DNA of 64,000 nt from Lentzea jiangxiensis (GTDB taxonomy: Bacteria > Actinomycetota > Actinomycetes > Mycobacteriales > Pseudonocardiaceae): NCBI RefSeq assembly GCF_900104175.1, contig NZ_FNIX01000018.1, positions 1 to 64,000 of the forward strand, in the 5' to 3' direction. Positions within the stretch are counted from its first letter, which is position 1. Each line of letters opens with the position of its first letter. Position numbers and translations under genes: made by a program. Positions 1 to 7,760 of this stretch are shown in pieces. The notes below the pieces were generated by a model, which saw only the letters and a program-made list of their open reading frames with translations, searched no databases and was not told the origin of the DNA.

Positions 1-290
1 ACGCTGACCAGTTCCAATCCGACTTGGCCGCGGGAGGCGGCCTCGGCGATCAGCGCGTCCATCAGCGCCTGGAACATCCCGGCCTTGGCCCAGGAGTTGA
101 ACCGGGAGTAGACGGTGGACCAGGGCCCATACCGTTGCGGGACGTCACGCCAGCCCGACCCGGTGCGGAACCGCCACAGGATCCCGTTGAACTGATCCCG
201 CACCCGCCGCGGCAACGGCCCCGTGGCCGCGACCGGCACATGCGGCTCGATCAACGCCCACTCGGCATCGGTCACATCAAAACGCGCCAC
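1..290 (-). CDS. IS5-family transposase, N-terminal part (runs off the window)
   Basis: On the minus strand a GTG at 290 opens a reading frame that stays open to base 1. It encodes about 96 residues beginning VARFDVTDAEWALIEP and including RTGSGWRDVPQRYGPWSTVY and FNSWAKAGMFQAL. These are the hallmarks of the N-terminal DUF4096 region of IS5-family transposases common in actinomycetes. The DDE catalytic residues lie further downstream and fall outside the window, so whether the transposase is intact cannot be judged. The outer end of the element lies about 55 bases upstream of the start, abutting the stop codon of the neighbouring VOC gene. Confidence 0.88.
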   Translation of the reverse strand, partial: MARFDVTDAEWALIEPHVPVAATGPLPRRVRDQFNGILWRFRTGSGWRDVPQRYGPWSTVYSRFNSWAKAGMFQALMDALIAEAASRGQVGLELVS

Positions 291-350
291 ATCCGTGTTC
301 TACCAGCGCGCCACCAGCCAACCTAGATCCGAACTTCAAACAGCTCCTAG
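1..350 (-). mobile_element. IS5-like insertion sequence, one end only
   Basis: The transposase start is followed outward by a short non-coding stretch (about 291-346) ending in GAGCTGTTTGAAGTTCGG when read from the outside on the minus strand, which is plausible as a terminal inverted repeat. CTAG at 347-350 would fit the TA/CTAG target duplications of some IS5 groups, and it also supplies the TAG stop of the VOC gene. The other end is outside the window, so the boundary is an inference. Confidence 0.5.
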
Positions 351-1003
351 CCCGCCCAGTTCCCGCCCCACCTCGCCGGCCTCTCCAGCAGCCCGCAGCA
401 CCCGCCGTGCGGGCCCTCGACCGACGCCACCCTGCCGATCGGCAGCAGACCGGGACCCGTACCCACCTCGCCCCCCAGCTCCACCACCCGGGCACACGCC
501 GCCTCCACGTCGTCCACCGCGAAGAACACACCCCACTGCGACACCGCGCCCAGACACGACCGCATCGTCCCCGCCACCGGCCGCGCCCCACCGTGCCGAG
601 CCGACGTGTACAAACCCGACGCCCGTTCACCGGCCGCCGACCTCCAGCCCAGCTCCGCGGTCCAGTAGGCGTCGTCCTGCTCCGGCGCGCTCGTCAGCAA
701 CTCCACCCAGCAAGGCTCACCATGCCGCGGCGGCGGCGCCCACGGACCGTGCAACACCCGCCCACCGTCCACAGAGGAATTCGCCCGCAACACCCGCGAC
801 TCGCCACCACCGAAGAACACGTGCCAACCCTGATCACCCGCAACGACCCGAGCCGCCAGCCGATCACCCACGAAACCCGCGAACGACCCACCCGGCTCCG
901 CCACCACCGTCCACCCCAGCACCCCGGCGAAGAAATCCACCGACAACTCGGGCTCGGCAACGCTCAACTCAAGACGACGAACACCACAAGACGACACGGA
1001 CAT
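347..1003 (-). CDS. VOC (glyoxalase/bleomycin-resistance) family protein, two-domain
   Basis: The protein has 218 residues. The first half carries a VOC-type module (LELSVAEPELSVDFFAGVLGW near residues 11-31) and the second half repeats the fold (WVELLTSAPEQDDAYWTAELGW, then GVFFAVDDVEAACARVVELGG). This two-lobed length is typical of actinobacterial VOC proteins, which are metal-dependent lyases, dioxygenases or ligand-binding proteins. The substrate cannot be deduced. The ATG at 1003 lies 16 bases after the stop of the upstream c-di-GMP gene, so the two may be co-transcribed. The stop codon sits exactly at the insertion-sequence border. Confidence 0.8.
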   Translation of the reverse strand: MSVSSCGVRRLELSVAEPELSVDFFAGVLGWTVVAEPGGSFAGFVGDRLAARVVAGDQGWHVFFGGGESRVLRANSSVDGGRVLHGPWAPPPRHGEPCWVELLTSAPEQDDAYWTAELGWRSAAGERASGLYTSARHGGARPVAGTMRSCLGAVSQWGVFFAVDDVEAACARVVELGGEVGTGPGLLPIGRVASVEGPHGGCCGLLERPARWGGNWAG

Positions 1004-1018
1004 CCCATCGGGCGGGGA

Positions 1019-3028
1019 TCAGGAGCGCGCACCATCCTCTGCTCCGACCACCCGAGACGACAATGCGCCATTCGGACGCATGCGCTCCGCACCCACGATG
1101 TCACGCAACGGCACCGGCCGGCCCAGGTGAAAACCCTGCCCCACCCGCACCCCCAACCCCCGCAAAGCCTCCACCTGCGACGGACGCTCCACCCACTCCG
1201 CCACCGCCGACAACCCCAACCCGTCCGCGATCCGCACGATCCCCGACACCAGCACCGCGTCCGCGTCACTGGTCTCGATGCCCTTCACGAACTCACCGTC
1301 GATCTTGATCCCCGTGATCGGCAGGTGCTTCAGGTGCACGAACGACCCGAACCCCGAACCGAAGTCGTCCAGCGTGATCCGGCACCCGAAACCCCGCAGC
1401 TGCGTCGCCAGCGCCACCGCCGCGTCCAGGTTCGTCACCGCCGCCGTCTCCGTGATCTCCAACCCCAGCCGCCCCGGCGCCACACCGGCAGACCCCAGCC
1501 TGTCCAGCACGAAATCCCCGAACTCCGGGTCCTCCAACGTCCGGCCCGACACGTTCACGTTGAACCGCAACCGCGAATCCGGCTGCGCCACCAACGCGTC
1601 GATCGCCGTCGACAACACCCACCGGTCCACGTCCAGGATCAGGTTCGACCGCTCCGCCACCGGCAGGAAGTCCGCAGGCCCCAGATACGGCTCCTGCCCG
1701 TCCTCCAACCGCAACAACAACTCGTGCCCCAGCGTCACACCCGACGCCAACTCCACCATCGGCATCCCGCACAACGCCAGACCGCCACCCGCCAGAGCCG
1801 CCCGCAACCGGTCCAGCACACTGACCCGCTTCACCGTGTCCGCGTAGTGGTTCGGCTCGTACACCGTCACCCGGTCCCGGCCCGCCGCCTTAGACGCGTA
1901 CAACGCCAGATCCGCGTTCGCCAGCACCAGCTCCCACGAATCCCCCGGACCGAACTCCGCCAGCCCCGTGCTCACCGTGATCCGCGCCGGCGTCCCCGTC
2001 CCCGCCAGCGGAAAACCCGCCACCGCGTCCCGCAGCCCGTCCGCAACCTCCGACGCGTCCTTCGGCGACGCCCCCGGCAACACCACCGCGAACTCATCAC
2101 CACCCAGACGAGCGATCAGCCTGTCACCCAAACGAGACTGCAACGCCGACGCCAGCATCCGCATCACCCGGTCACCCACCGCATGACCGCGCAGATCGTT
2201 GACATCCTTGAAGTTGTCCAGGTCCAGCACCAGCAACGCACCCGAACCGTTGTTCGCCAGCTCCCGCTCCAGCGCCCGCGTCAACGCCCGCCGGTTCGGC
2301 AACCCCGTCAACGGGTCCTGCTCCGCCATCCGCACCAGCTCGTCGTGCACCCGCGACGACTGCGTCACGTCATGAGCCGTGCCCAACGCCCGCAACGGCG
2401 CGCCGTCATCACCCAGCACGACCTCACCGAAGCACTCGAACACCCGCTCCTTGCCGTCCGGACGCAACATCCGGTGCGTGTACGTGAACACCGACCCCGT
2501 CTTCAGAGCCGCTTCCAGCGTCTCCTCGATCATCGGCAGGTCCTCCGGGTGCACCAGCTGCGAGTACAGCTCGAAGTCGAACGCCGTCCCCGGCTCGAAC
2601 CCGAACATCTCCAGCAACGTGTCCGACCACGTCACCCGGTCCTCGCGGATCGACCACTCCCAGGTCCCCATCCGGCCCAACGCCTGCGCCCGGCGCAACG
2701 CGTCCGCCTCCTGGGTCACCGTCAGCTCACGATCACGCCACGCCGACACGTCCACGACCTCGTACATCAGATCGTCACCCAGCCGGGAGCACTGCACCTC
2801 GAGCCACTTCGGCCCCGGGACCAGCACCTCCCGCACCGGAGCAGGCACCTCGGGCACCCCCGGCAGCAGCGCGGGCAACGACCGCCCGTACGCCTGCTCG
2901 ACCGGAACCCCCAGCACAGCACCCAGCGCGCGGTTGCACCACAACAGGTTCCCGCGCGCATCCGTCACGGCATAGCCGACACCCGCCCGGTCCAGCACCG
3001 TGCGGCAGTAGGAGGTCACGCGCGTCAT
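1019..3028 (-). CDS. PAS-GGDEF-EAL bifunctional diguanylate cyclase/phosphodiesterase
   Basis: About 669 residues from ATG 3028 (an in-frame TTG lies at 3055). The order is a PAS domain (residues 6-96), a second PAS with PAC tail (120-225), GGDEF (235-400) and EAL (415-655). The cyclase signature RLGGDEFAVVLP is intact. I do not see a correctly spaced RxxD inhibitory site. The EAL domain keeps the expected acidic residues: GHELLLRLED in place of EALLR, LEITET, LDDFGSGFG, IKIDGEFV and AEWVER. Both activities are therefore possible. No transmembrane segment is evident, so it is probably cytoplasmic, sensing through PAS. It would make or break cyclic di-GMP. Confidence 0.93.
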   Translation of the reverse strand: MTRVTSYCRTVLDRAGVGYAVTDARGNLLWCNRALGAVLGVPVEQAYGRSLPALLPGVPEVPAPVREVLVPGPKWLEVQCSRLGDDLMYEVVDVSAWRDRELTVTQEADALRRAQALGRMGTWEWSIREDRVTWSDTLLEMFGFEPGTAFDFELYSQLVHPEDLPMIEETLEAALKTGSVFTYTHRMLRPDGKERVFECFGEVVLGDDGAPLRALGTAHDVTQSSRVHDELVRMAEQDPLTGLPNRRALTRALERELANNGSGALLVLDLDNFKDVNDLRGHAVGDRVMRMLASALQSRLGDRLIARLGGDEFAVVLPGASPKDASEVADGLRDAVAGFPLAGTGTPARITVSTGLAEFGPGDSWELVLANADLALYASKAAGRDRVTVYEPNHYADTVKRVSVLDRLRAALAGGGLALCGMPMVELASGVTLGHELLLRLEDGQEPYLGPADFLPVAERSNLILDVDRWVLSTAIDALVAQPDSRLRFNVNVSGRTLEDPEFGDFVLDRLGSAGVAPGRLGLEITETAAVTNLDAAVALATQLRGFGCRITLDDFGSGFGSFVHLKHLPITGIKIDGEFVKGIETSDADAVLVSGIVRIADGLGLSAVAEWVERPSQVEALRGLGVRVGQGFHLGRPVPLRDIVGAERMRPNGALSSRVVGAEDGARS

Positions 3029-3091
3029 GATCGTCCGATCACCGGACGTAAGCAACCCGCTACGCCGGTAGGTTCGCTACTTGGCGAACGG

Positions 3092-3421
3092 CTATCGCAG
3101 CCGCTCCAAACCCTTCGCCGACTCCACCAGCTCGGCCGCCAGCTTCCTCAGCTCCTCGTTCTCCGCCCCGTCCTGCGCCGCCGTCACCACGTCCTCCGCG
3201 GCACACCGCAGCTGGAACAACCTGTCCTGCAGGTCCGCCAGCTCCGCGGTGCTCAGCACCACCGCGTCCTCCGGCAGACCACCGCGCTGCAACGCCGCCC
3301 TGCGCTCGTACGCCCGCTGACGACACGGCTGCGCGCAGTACCGCCTCGGCCGGCCGATCCGCCCACTCCCCGGCAACCGCCTCCCGCACCACGCACAGTG
3401 CCTGGGCTCATCCGCCTCCAT
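3092..3421 (-). CDS. Small zinc-ribbon-like protein with C-terminal coiled coil
   Basis: 109 residues from ATG 3421, which has GGAG six bases upstream; a second ATG at 3433 has no ribosome site. The N-terminus has CAWCGRRLP followed by GRPRRYCAQPCRQRAYERRAA, a four-cysteine arrangement (CxxC and CxxxC) typical of small actinobacterial zinc-binding proteins. The second half is a charged helix rich in Glu, Leu and Ala, likely a coiled coil (LADLQDRLFQLRCAAEDVV). The function is unknown; nucleic-acid binding is an inference. It is transcribed away from the GDPD gene across a 305-base AT-richer divergent region. Confidence 0.72.
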   Translation of the reverse strand: MEADEPRHCAWCGRRLPGSGRIGRPRRYCAQPCRQRAYERRAALQRGGLPEDAVVLSTAELADLQDRLFQLRCAAEDVVTAAQDGAENEELRKLAAELVESAKGLERLR

Positions 3422-3433
3422 GGAGCGCTCCAT

Positions 3434-3726
3434 GGCGCGCGACGGTAGCGAATGCCGGTGGGTGGTCTCCAGCGACGCGCCAGAAAGCCCGACCTTCGTA
3501 GGGAACCGGACAGTACCCGGCGGTCCGTCGATGTCGCTTCCGGGGCGATTCTGATCGACTTCGATCGATCTCTTGCGCCTCTGCGTGGTCGTTTCGTGCG
3601 ATTGCGCTGGTATTTGGCGCCGATATGTTTTGTTTTCGTCTACACTGAAGTTATAGAGAATAGAAGAAGACATCTCGCCACCTGCCGTCCACCCCGGAGC
3701 CACCACCGGAAGGCAGACTCCACGAC
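3434..3726. promoter_or_regulatory. Divergent intergenic region with copy A of the ACTGAAG motif
   Basis: This stretch is clearly less GC-rich than its flanks, especially 3600-3670. It contains CTACACTGAAGTTATAGAG at 3640-3658. TATAGA at 3652-3657 with TTGTTT at 3630-3635 (16-base spacing) would make a plus-strand promoter for the GDPD gene starting at 3727. The same core recurs at 7270, 7588 and 26852. The left half-site of the dyad is degenerate here (TTTCGT instead of TTCAGT). Confidence 0.5.
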
Positions 3727-4488
3727 GTGACACATCCCTACCTCGCAGGCCCGCACCCCCGCGCCTTCGCCCACCGCGGCTGGCACGTCGACGACCTCAC
3801 CGGCATGGAGAACTCGCTGAGCTCGTTCCGCAGGGCCGTGCAGGAGGGCTACCGCTACATCGAGACCGACGTCCACGCCACCGCCGACGGCGAGGTCGTC
3901 GTCCACCACGACCACACCCTCGACCGCACCACCGACGCCACCGGCGTCGTCTCCGCACTCCCCTGGACCGAGGTCAAGCGCTCCAACGTCGGCGGCCGCG
4001 AACCCATCGCCCGACTCGCCGACGTCCTCGAGGAACTCCCCGACACGTTCTTCAACATCGACGTCAAGTCCGAGAACGCCGTCGAACCCGTCATCACCCT
4101 GCTGCGCAAGGCCAAGTCCCTGCAGCGCGTCTGCCTCGCCAGCTTCTCCGACAACCGCCTCGCCCGCCTGCGCCGCCTCGCCGGACCCGAACTCCTCACC
4201 TCCATGGGCCCCCGCTCCGCCGGCGCCCTCTGGGCCGCAGGCCGCATCCCCTTCGCCGGACTCGCCGTCCGCGGCCAGGTCGCCCAGGTCCCCGTCAGCC
4301 AGGGACGCCTGCGCATCGTCGACCGCCGCTTCGTCCGGGCCGCCCACCGCAGGGCCCTCGAAGTCCACGTCTGGACCATCGACGACGAGGCCGACATGCG
4401 CGCCCTGCTCGACCTCGGGGTGGACGGACTCGTGACCGACCGGCCCGACGTACTGCGCCGAGTTCTCCAGTCCCGCAACAGCTGGTAA
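3727..4488 (+). CDS. Glycerophosphodiester phosphodiesterase family protein (GDPD)
   Basis: 253 residues from GTG 3727. The GDPD signature is complete: AFAHRGW near residue 16, then YIETDVHATADGEVVVHHD (residues 44-61) with the metal-binding Glu and Asp and the second catalytic His, and later NIDVKSEN. The C-terminus has HVWTIDDEADMRALLDLGVDGLVTDRPD, the usual closing strand of the TIM barrel. No signal peptide is seen, so it is likely cytoplasmic, hydrolysing glycerophosphodiesters to glycerol-3-phosphate and an alcohol. It lies 18 bases upstream of the MFS gene and probably shares its transcript. Confidence 0.92.
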   Translation: MTHPYLAGPHPRAFAHRGWHVDDLTGMENSLSSFRRAVQEGYRYIETDVHATADGEVVVHHDHTLDRTTDATGVVSALPWTEVKRSNVGGREPIARLADVLEELPDTFFNIDVKSENAVEPVITLLRKAKSLQRVCLASFSDNRLARLRRLAGPELLTSMGPRSAGALWAAGRIPFAGLAVRGQVAQVPVSQGRLRIVDRRFVRAAHRRALEVHVWTIDDEADMRALLDLGVDGLVTDRPDVLRRVLQSRNSW

Positions 4489-4506
4489 CAGGTTGGACAG
4501 CCGATC

Positions 4507-5949
4507 ATGGGAGGCGTCGGCGGACAAGTACAGTCCGCCGACATGAAGGTCCAGGGCGACGCCGCCGACGCCAACACCACAGGCCGCCGCAAGGAACAAC
4601 GCGGCTGGGTCTGGTACGACGTGGCGAACTCCGTGTTCCCCACGTCCGTGATCACAGTCTTCCTCTCGCTGTACCTCACGAGCATCGCGACCAACGCCGC
4701 CAAAGCCGACACCGCGCTCAACGGCGCCAACCCCTGCGCGAACGACAACGCCTTCGACCGCTGCGACGTCACGCTCCTCGGCCTGCAGTTCCCCTCCGGC
4801 TCGCTGTGGGGCTACCTGCTCTCCGCCGCCACCGTCATCCAGGTGATCGTGCTGCCCGTCATGGGCGCCATCGCCGACCGCACCCAGAACAAGAAGAAGA
4901 TGCTCGGCTTCTTCGCCTTCACCGGCTCCGCGGCCACCATCGCGCTCGCCACCGTCGAAGGCACCAACTGGAAGCTCGGCGTCCTGCTCTTCGTCCTCGC
5001 CAACATCTGCTACGGCTCCAGCGTCGTCGTCTACTACGCCTTCCTGCCCGAGATCGCCACCCCCGACGAACGCGACGCCGTCTCGAGCCGCGGCTGGGCC
5101 TTCGGCTACCTCGGCGGCGGCGTCGCCCTCGCCATCCAGCTCGGCATCACCCTGTCCGCCGACGCCCTCGGCATCACCTCCGGCGACGCCGCCCGCATCG
5201 CGTTCGTCATCTCCGGCATCTGGTGGGCCGCCTTCACGATCATCCCGCTGCGCGCCCTCACCGAGCACCGGAACCCGCACGTCCGCGAACACGGCGCCTC
5301 GGTCGTCTCCGCCGGCTTCAAGGAACTCGGCACGACCCTGAGGCAGGCCAAGGCCTTCCCGCTCACCCTGGCGTTCCTCGGCACCTACCTGATCTACACC
5401 GACGGCATCGCCACCGTCGCCAACGTCTCCGCCCAGTACGGCAGCGTCGAGCTCAAGTTCGAGCAGCAGACGCTGATCACCGTGATCCTCATCGTCCAGT
5501 TCGTCGCCTTCATCGGCGGCGTCCTGCACGGAGCCGTGGCCAAGCGCATCGGCGCCAAGAAGACGATCCTCGGCTCCCTGGTCGTGTGGATCGTCGTGAT
5601 CACCGCGGCGTTCTTCGTCCAAGCGGGCGACGAGACGTCGTTCTACCTCGTCGCGGCCGGCATCGGCATCGTGCTCGGCGGCACGAACGCCCTGTCCCGC
5701 AGCCTCTTCAGCCAGATGGTGCCGCCCGGCCGCGAAGCGCAGTACTTCTCGCTCTACGAGGTCGGCGAGCGCTCCACCAGCTGGCTCGGCCCGCTGGTGT
5801 TCGCGGGCGTCGGCCAGGCCACCGGCAGCCTGCGCCCCGCCATCCTCGCCCTGATCATCTTCTTCGTCGCCGGCTTCGTCCTGCTGATCTTCGTCCCCGT
5901 CCGGCGCGCCATCAAAGCCGTTGGCAACAAGGAACCCGAACTCGTCTGA
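4507..5949 (+). CDS. MFS transporter, UMF1/Atg22-like family
   Basis: 480 residues; ATG 4507, with an alternative ATG at 4543. The segment GWVWYDVANSVFPTSVITVF matches the AWxLYDWANSAF signature at the start of UMF1 (Atg22-like) carriers, and about 12 hydrophobic segments follow. An external loop contains a close cysteine pair (PCANDNAFDRC). The conserved RSLFSQMVPPGREAQYFSLYEVGERSTSWLGP block near residues 397-425 is typical of the family. These proteins are effluxers, thought to move small metabolites or amino acids; the substrate is unknown. It follows the GDPD gene closely and ends at a convergent hairpin. Confidence 0.9.
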   Translation: MGGVGGQVQSADMKVQGDAADANTTGRRKEQRGWVWYDVANSVFPTSVITVFLSLYLTSIATNAAKADTALNGANPCANDNAFDRCDVTLLGLQFPSGSLWGYLLSAATVIQVIVLPVMGAIADRTQNKKKMLGFFAFTGSAATIALATVEGTNWKLGVLLFVLANICYGSSVVVYYAFLPEIATPDERDAVSSRGWAFGYLGGGVALAIQLGITLSADALGITSGDAARIAFVISGIWWAAFTIIPLRALTEHRNPHVREHGASVVSAGFKELGTTLRQAKAFPLTLAFLGTYLIYTDGIATVANVSAQYGSVELKFEQQTLITVILIVQFVAFIGGVLHGAVAKRIGAKKTILGSLVVWIVVITAAFFVQAGDETSFYLVAAGIGIVLGGTNALSRSLFSQMVPPGREAQYFSLYEVGERSTSWLGPLVFAGVGQATGSLRPAILALIIFFVAGFVLLIFVPVRRAIKAVGNKEPELV

Positions 5950-5958
5950 CCACTCCTC

Positions 5959-5991
5959 GAAGGGGCGGTGCCGGTGCGGCACCGCTCCTTC
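5959..5991. terminator. Convergent hairpin terminator
   Basis: GAAGGGGCGGTGCCG (5959-5973), loop GTG, then CGGCACCGCTCCTTC (5977-5991). The 15-bp stem has a single G-T wobble. It sits between the MFS stop (5949) and the stop of the opposing membrane-protein gene (5993), so it can serve both. There is no long T tract, as is common in actinomycetes. Confidence 0.8.
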
Positions 5992-5992
5992 G

Positions 5993-6859
5993 TCACGCCC
6001 GGACCCGCCGCCCGCGCCGCACGGGCGCCACCACCGCGAGCAGGAGCACTGCCGCCAGCACGTTCCGCTCGGCGGTGACCTCACCCCACGCCGCTGCCAG
6101 CACCACCAGCGGCACCAGCTGCAGCAACGCGAACACCGACAACGCCCTCCCGAACACGGCGTCACCCCGCACGAACGCGAAGACGCGCACCGCCGCGGTG
6201 ACCAGCCCGACGAGCAGCAACCCCGTCCCCGTGGCGAACCCGCCGACCACGCCGAGCAGCACCGCTCCCCCACCCCACCACAGCAGCCTGCGCGCGGGCG
6301 GCGTCGGCGCCTCGCGGTGGAACCCCAGGCACAGACAGGCGAACGTCACCAGCGACGGCACCGCGAACGTCGCCGACAGCAACGCCTCCCGCACATCCCC
6401 GACGGACAGCACCGGCACGACCACCGGCGCGGCCGCCGCGACCTTGGCGAGCGTCCGCCGCCCGTCCAGCAACGCCGCGAACGCCACGAACGGCGCCAGC
6501 TCCAGCACCCGCCACCACACCGGATCCGGACCGTGCCGGCCGGCGAGCACGACCACCACCGCCGCCGAGTAGTACAGCCCCAGCAGCAACCCGAGCATCC
6601 CCAGCGCCCGCACCGCTTCCCCGCGCCACACCACCCTCGCCGGCACACCCGTGAACGCCGCCCCGGCCGCCAGGTGCGTGCGCACCGCGAGCCCGAGCAC
6701 CGCCCACGTCTCCCACCACCCCGGCCAGCTGTGCTCCAGGTCGAGGTCGTCGGTCCGCTCGACCAGGAAGATCCCGACCATCTCCTCCTCACGGTCCCGC
6801 CGGTACCACCCCGGCAGCACCTTCAGCAGCGCCCGGTACCGCCGCTCCAGGTTCGTCAC
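5993..6859 (-). CDS. PadR-associated multi-spanning membrane protein
   Basis: About 288 residues from GTG 6859, which overlaps the PadR stop as GTGA. The N-terminus (LERRYRALLKVLPGWYRRDREEEMV) is a charged amphipathic region typical of the membrane partners encoded next to PadR regulators in actinomycetes. About eight hydrophobic segments follow (for example ALGMLGLLLGLYYSAAVVVVL and LLWWGGGAVLLGVVGGF). No catalytic motif is recognised. The coupling to PadR suggests that the regulator controls this protein, possibly in envelope stress; that role is an inference. Confidence 0.8.
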   Translation of the reverse strand: MTNLERRYRALLKVLPGWYRRDREEEMVGIFLVERTDDLDLEHSWPGWWETWAVLGLAVRTHLAAGAAFTGVPARVVWRGEAVRALGMLGLLLGLYYSAAVVVVLAGRHGPDPVWWRVLELAPFVAFAALLDGRRTLAKVAAAAPVVVPVLSVGDVREALLSATFAVPSLVTFACLCLGFHREAPTPPARRLLWWGGGAVLLGVVGGFATGTGLLLVGLVTAAVRVFAFVRGDAVFGRALSVFALLQLVPLVVLAAAWGEVTAERNVLAAVLLLAVVAPVRRGRRVRA

Positions 6860-7203
6860 GCCCGACCCGCCCACGCCTGCAACCCTCTCCCCCGCAGCAC
6901 CGCGCTCGCCGCGCGCACGTTCGCGCTCAGCCGCGCCACCTCCGCCTGCAACGCCCGCACCCCGGAGTCGGTGAGCCGGTAGTAGCGCCGCAGCCGCCCC
7001 TGGTGCACCTCCTCGCGGTCGCGCTCGGCCAGCCCGTCCGCCACCAACCGGTCCAGCACGCCGTACAACGTGCCCACCCGCAGCACCGTCCGCCCCTCGG
7101 ACAGCTGCTCGACCGCCTGCACGATCGCGTACCCGTGCAGCGGCTCCTCCGCCAGTGCCGTGAGCACCAGGAACGCCTGCTCGGACATGACTCGACCACT
7201 CAT
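6856..7203 (-). CDS. PadR-family transcriptional regulator
   Basis: 115 residues from ATG 7203; ATG 7188 is an alternative with GAGTGG upstream. The winged-helix signature is clear: LTALAEEPLHGYAIVQAVEQLSEG, VLRVGTLYGVLDRLVADGLAERD, then RLRRYYRLTDSGVRALQAEV. This is the short PadR subfamily (PadR-s2 size) that represses itself and adjacent membrane genes. A TATATC/GCTATA dyad lies 9-31 bases upstream of the start and overlaps the expected promoter. It is translationally coupled to the membrane protein downstream. Confidence 0.93.
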   Translation of the reverse strand: MSGRVMSEQAFLVLTALAEEPLHGYAIVQAVEQLSEGRTVLRVGTLYGVLDRLVADGLAERDREEVHQGRLRRYYRLTDSGVRALQAEVARLSANVRAASAVLRGRGLQAWAGRA

Positions 7204-7211
7204 GTCGCTGA

Positions 7212-7234
7212 ATATATCGCGACGCGAGCTATAT
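7212..7234 (-). promoter_or_regulatory. Putative PadR operator
   Basis: ATATATC (7212-7218), nine bases, GCTATAT (7228-7234): an inverted repeat with one mismatch in an AT-rich pocket immediately before the PadR start. PadR-s regulators of actinomycetes commonly bind TATATCG-type dyads, so autorepression is the natural reading. The assignment rests on position and motif resemblance only. Confidence 0.6.
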
Positions 7235-7760
7235 CGGGAACCTGAGTGACCGTGTGGATTTGAATTTGGTCAACACTGAAGCTATCGAAAGAACGAAGGG
7301 AAGAATGACGAGAGCCGGAGCGGCGACTTCAGGCGGCGCCACACCGGCCACCGGCGTACTCGGCGGATCCCGTCAGCCGAAACAAGGTGCGCGACGACTG
7401 GAACCCGCTGTCGGCGCAGCCCTCCCCTGCCCCTCCACCCACCCCTCCACGGCGGGCGGCGGGACACTTCGCGTTCGATGCCACGTTCGCGAAGGGAGCA
7501 CTCGACCTGGGTCGGGCGTGCCGTGACGCCTCGAAGCTCTGCCCACTCCCCCATCTGAATACCCTGCCGACCACCGGCAACGGCTTCCTTCAGTTAACAC
7601 TGAAGCTATAGAGGTTCCGAGCAGAGTCAATGTTTCGAAACCGGCGACAGCGGCTATGCCTTCCCGGAAGTAGCAGGTCGCATTCGGAGGGCGGACGATG
7701 GAGAGGGACGGACCGTGGGGATTCCTCATGATCGGGATCCAGGCACTAGGGTGACCCGCC
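7235..7760. promoter_or_regulatory. 526-base region without a convincing gene; copies B and C of the ACTGAAG motif
   Basis: No open frame here has recognisable protein content; the 90-residue plus-strand frame at 7254-7526 looks random and Pro/Gly-rich. Copy B: TCAACACTGAAGCTATCGA at 7270-7288, with TTGAAT at 7260-7265 and TATCGA at 7283-7288 exactly 17 bases apart, a good sigma-70 promoter on the plus strand. Copy C: CTTCAGT (7588-7594), TAAC, ACTGAAG (7599-7605), then CTATAGAG, a perfect 7-bp dyad about 150 bases before thymidine kinase. The purpose of the transcript from copy B is unclear. Confidence 0.55.

Noticed and set aside
407-3448. 1013-residue open frame on the plus strand
   Set aside because: It is antisense to the VOC and GGDEF-EAL genes, extremely rich in Arg, Pro and His, and has no domain. 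It is an artefact of third-position GC bias.
3640-6273. 877-residue open frame on the minus strand
   Set aside because: It runs antisense to the GDPD and MFS genes with low-complexity Gly/Ala/Asp/Glu composition and no recognisable fold.
7254-7526. 90-residue plus-strand frame in the PadR-tdk gap
   Set aside because: It starts inside the repeated promoter-like motif and has random composition, with no ribosome site.
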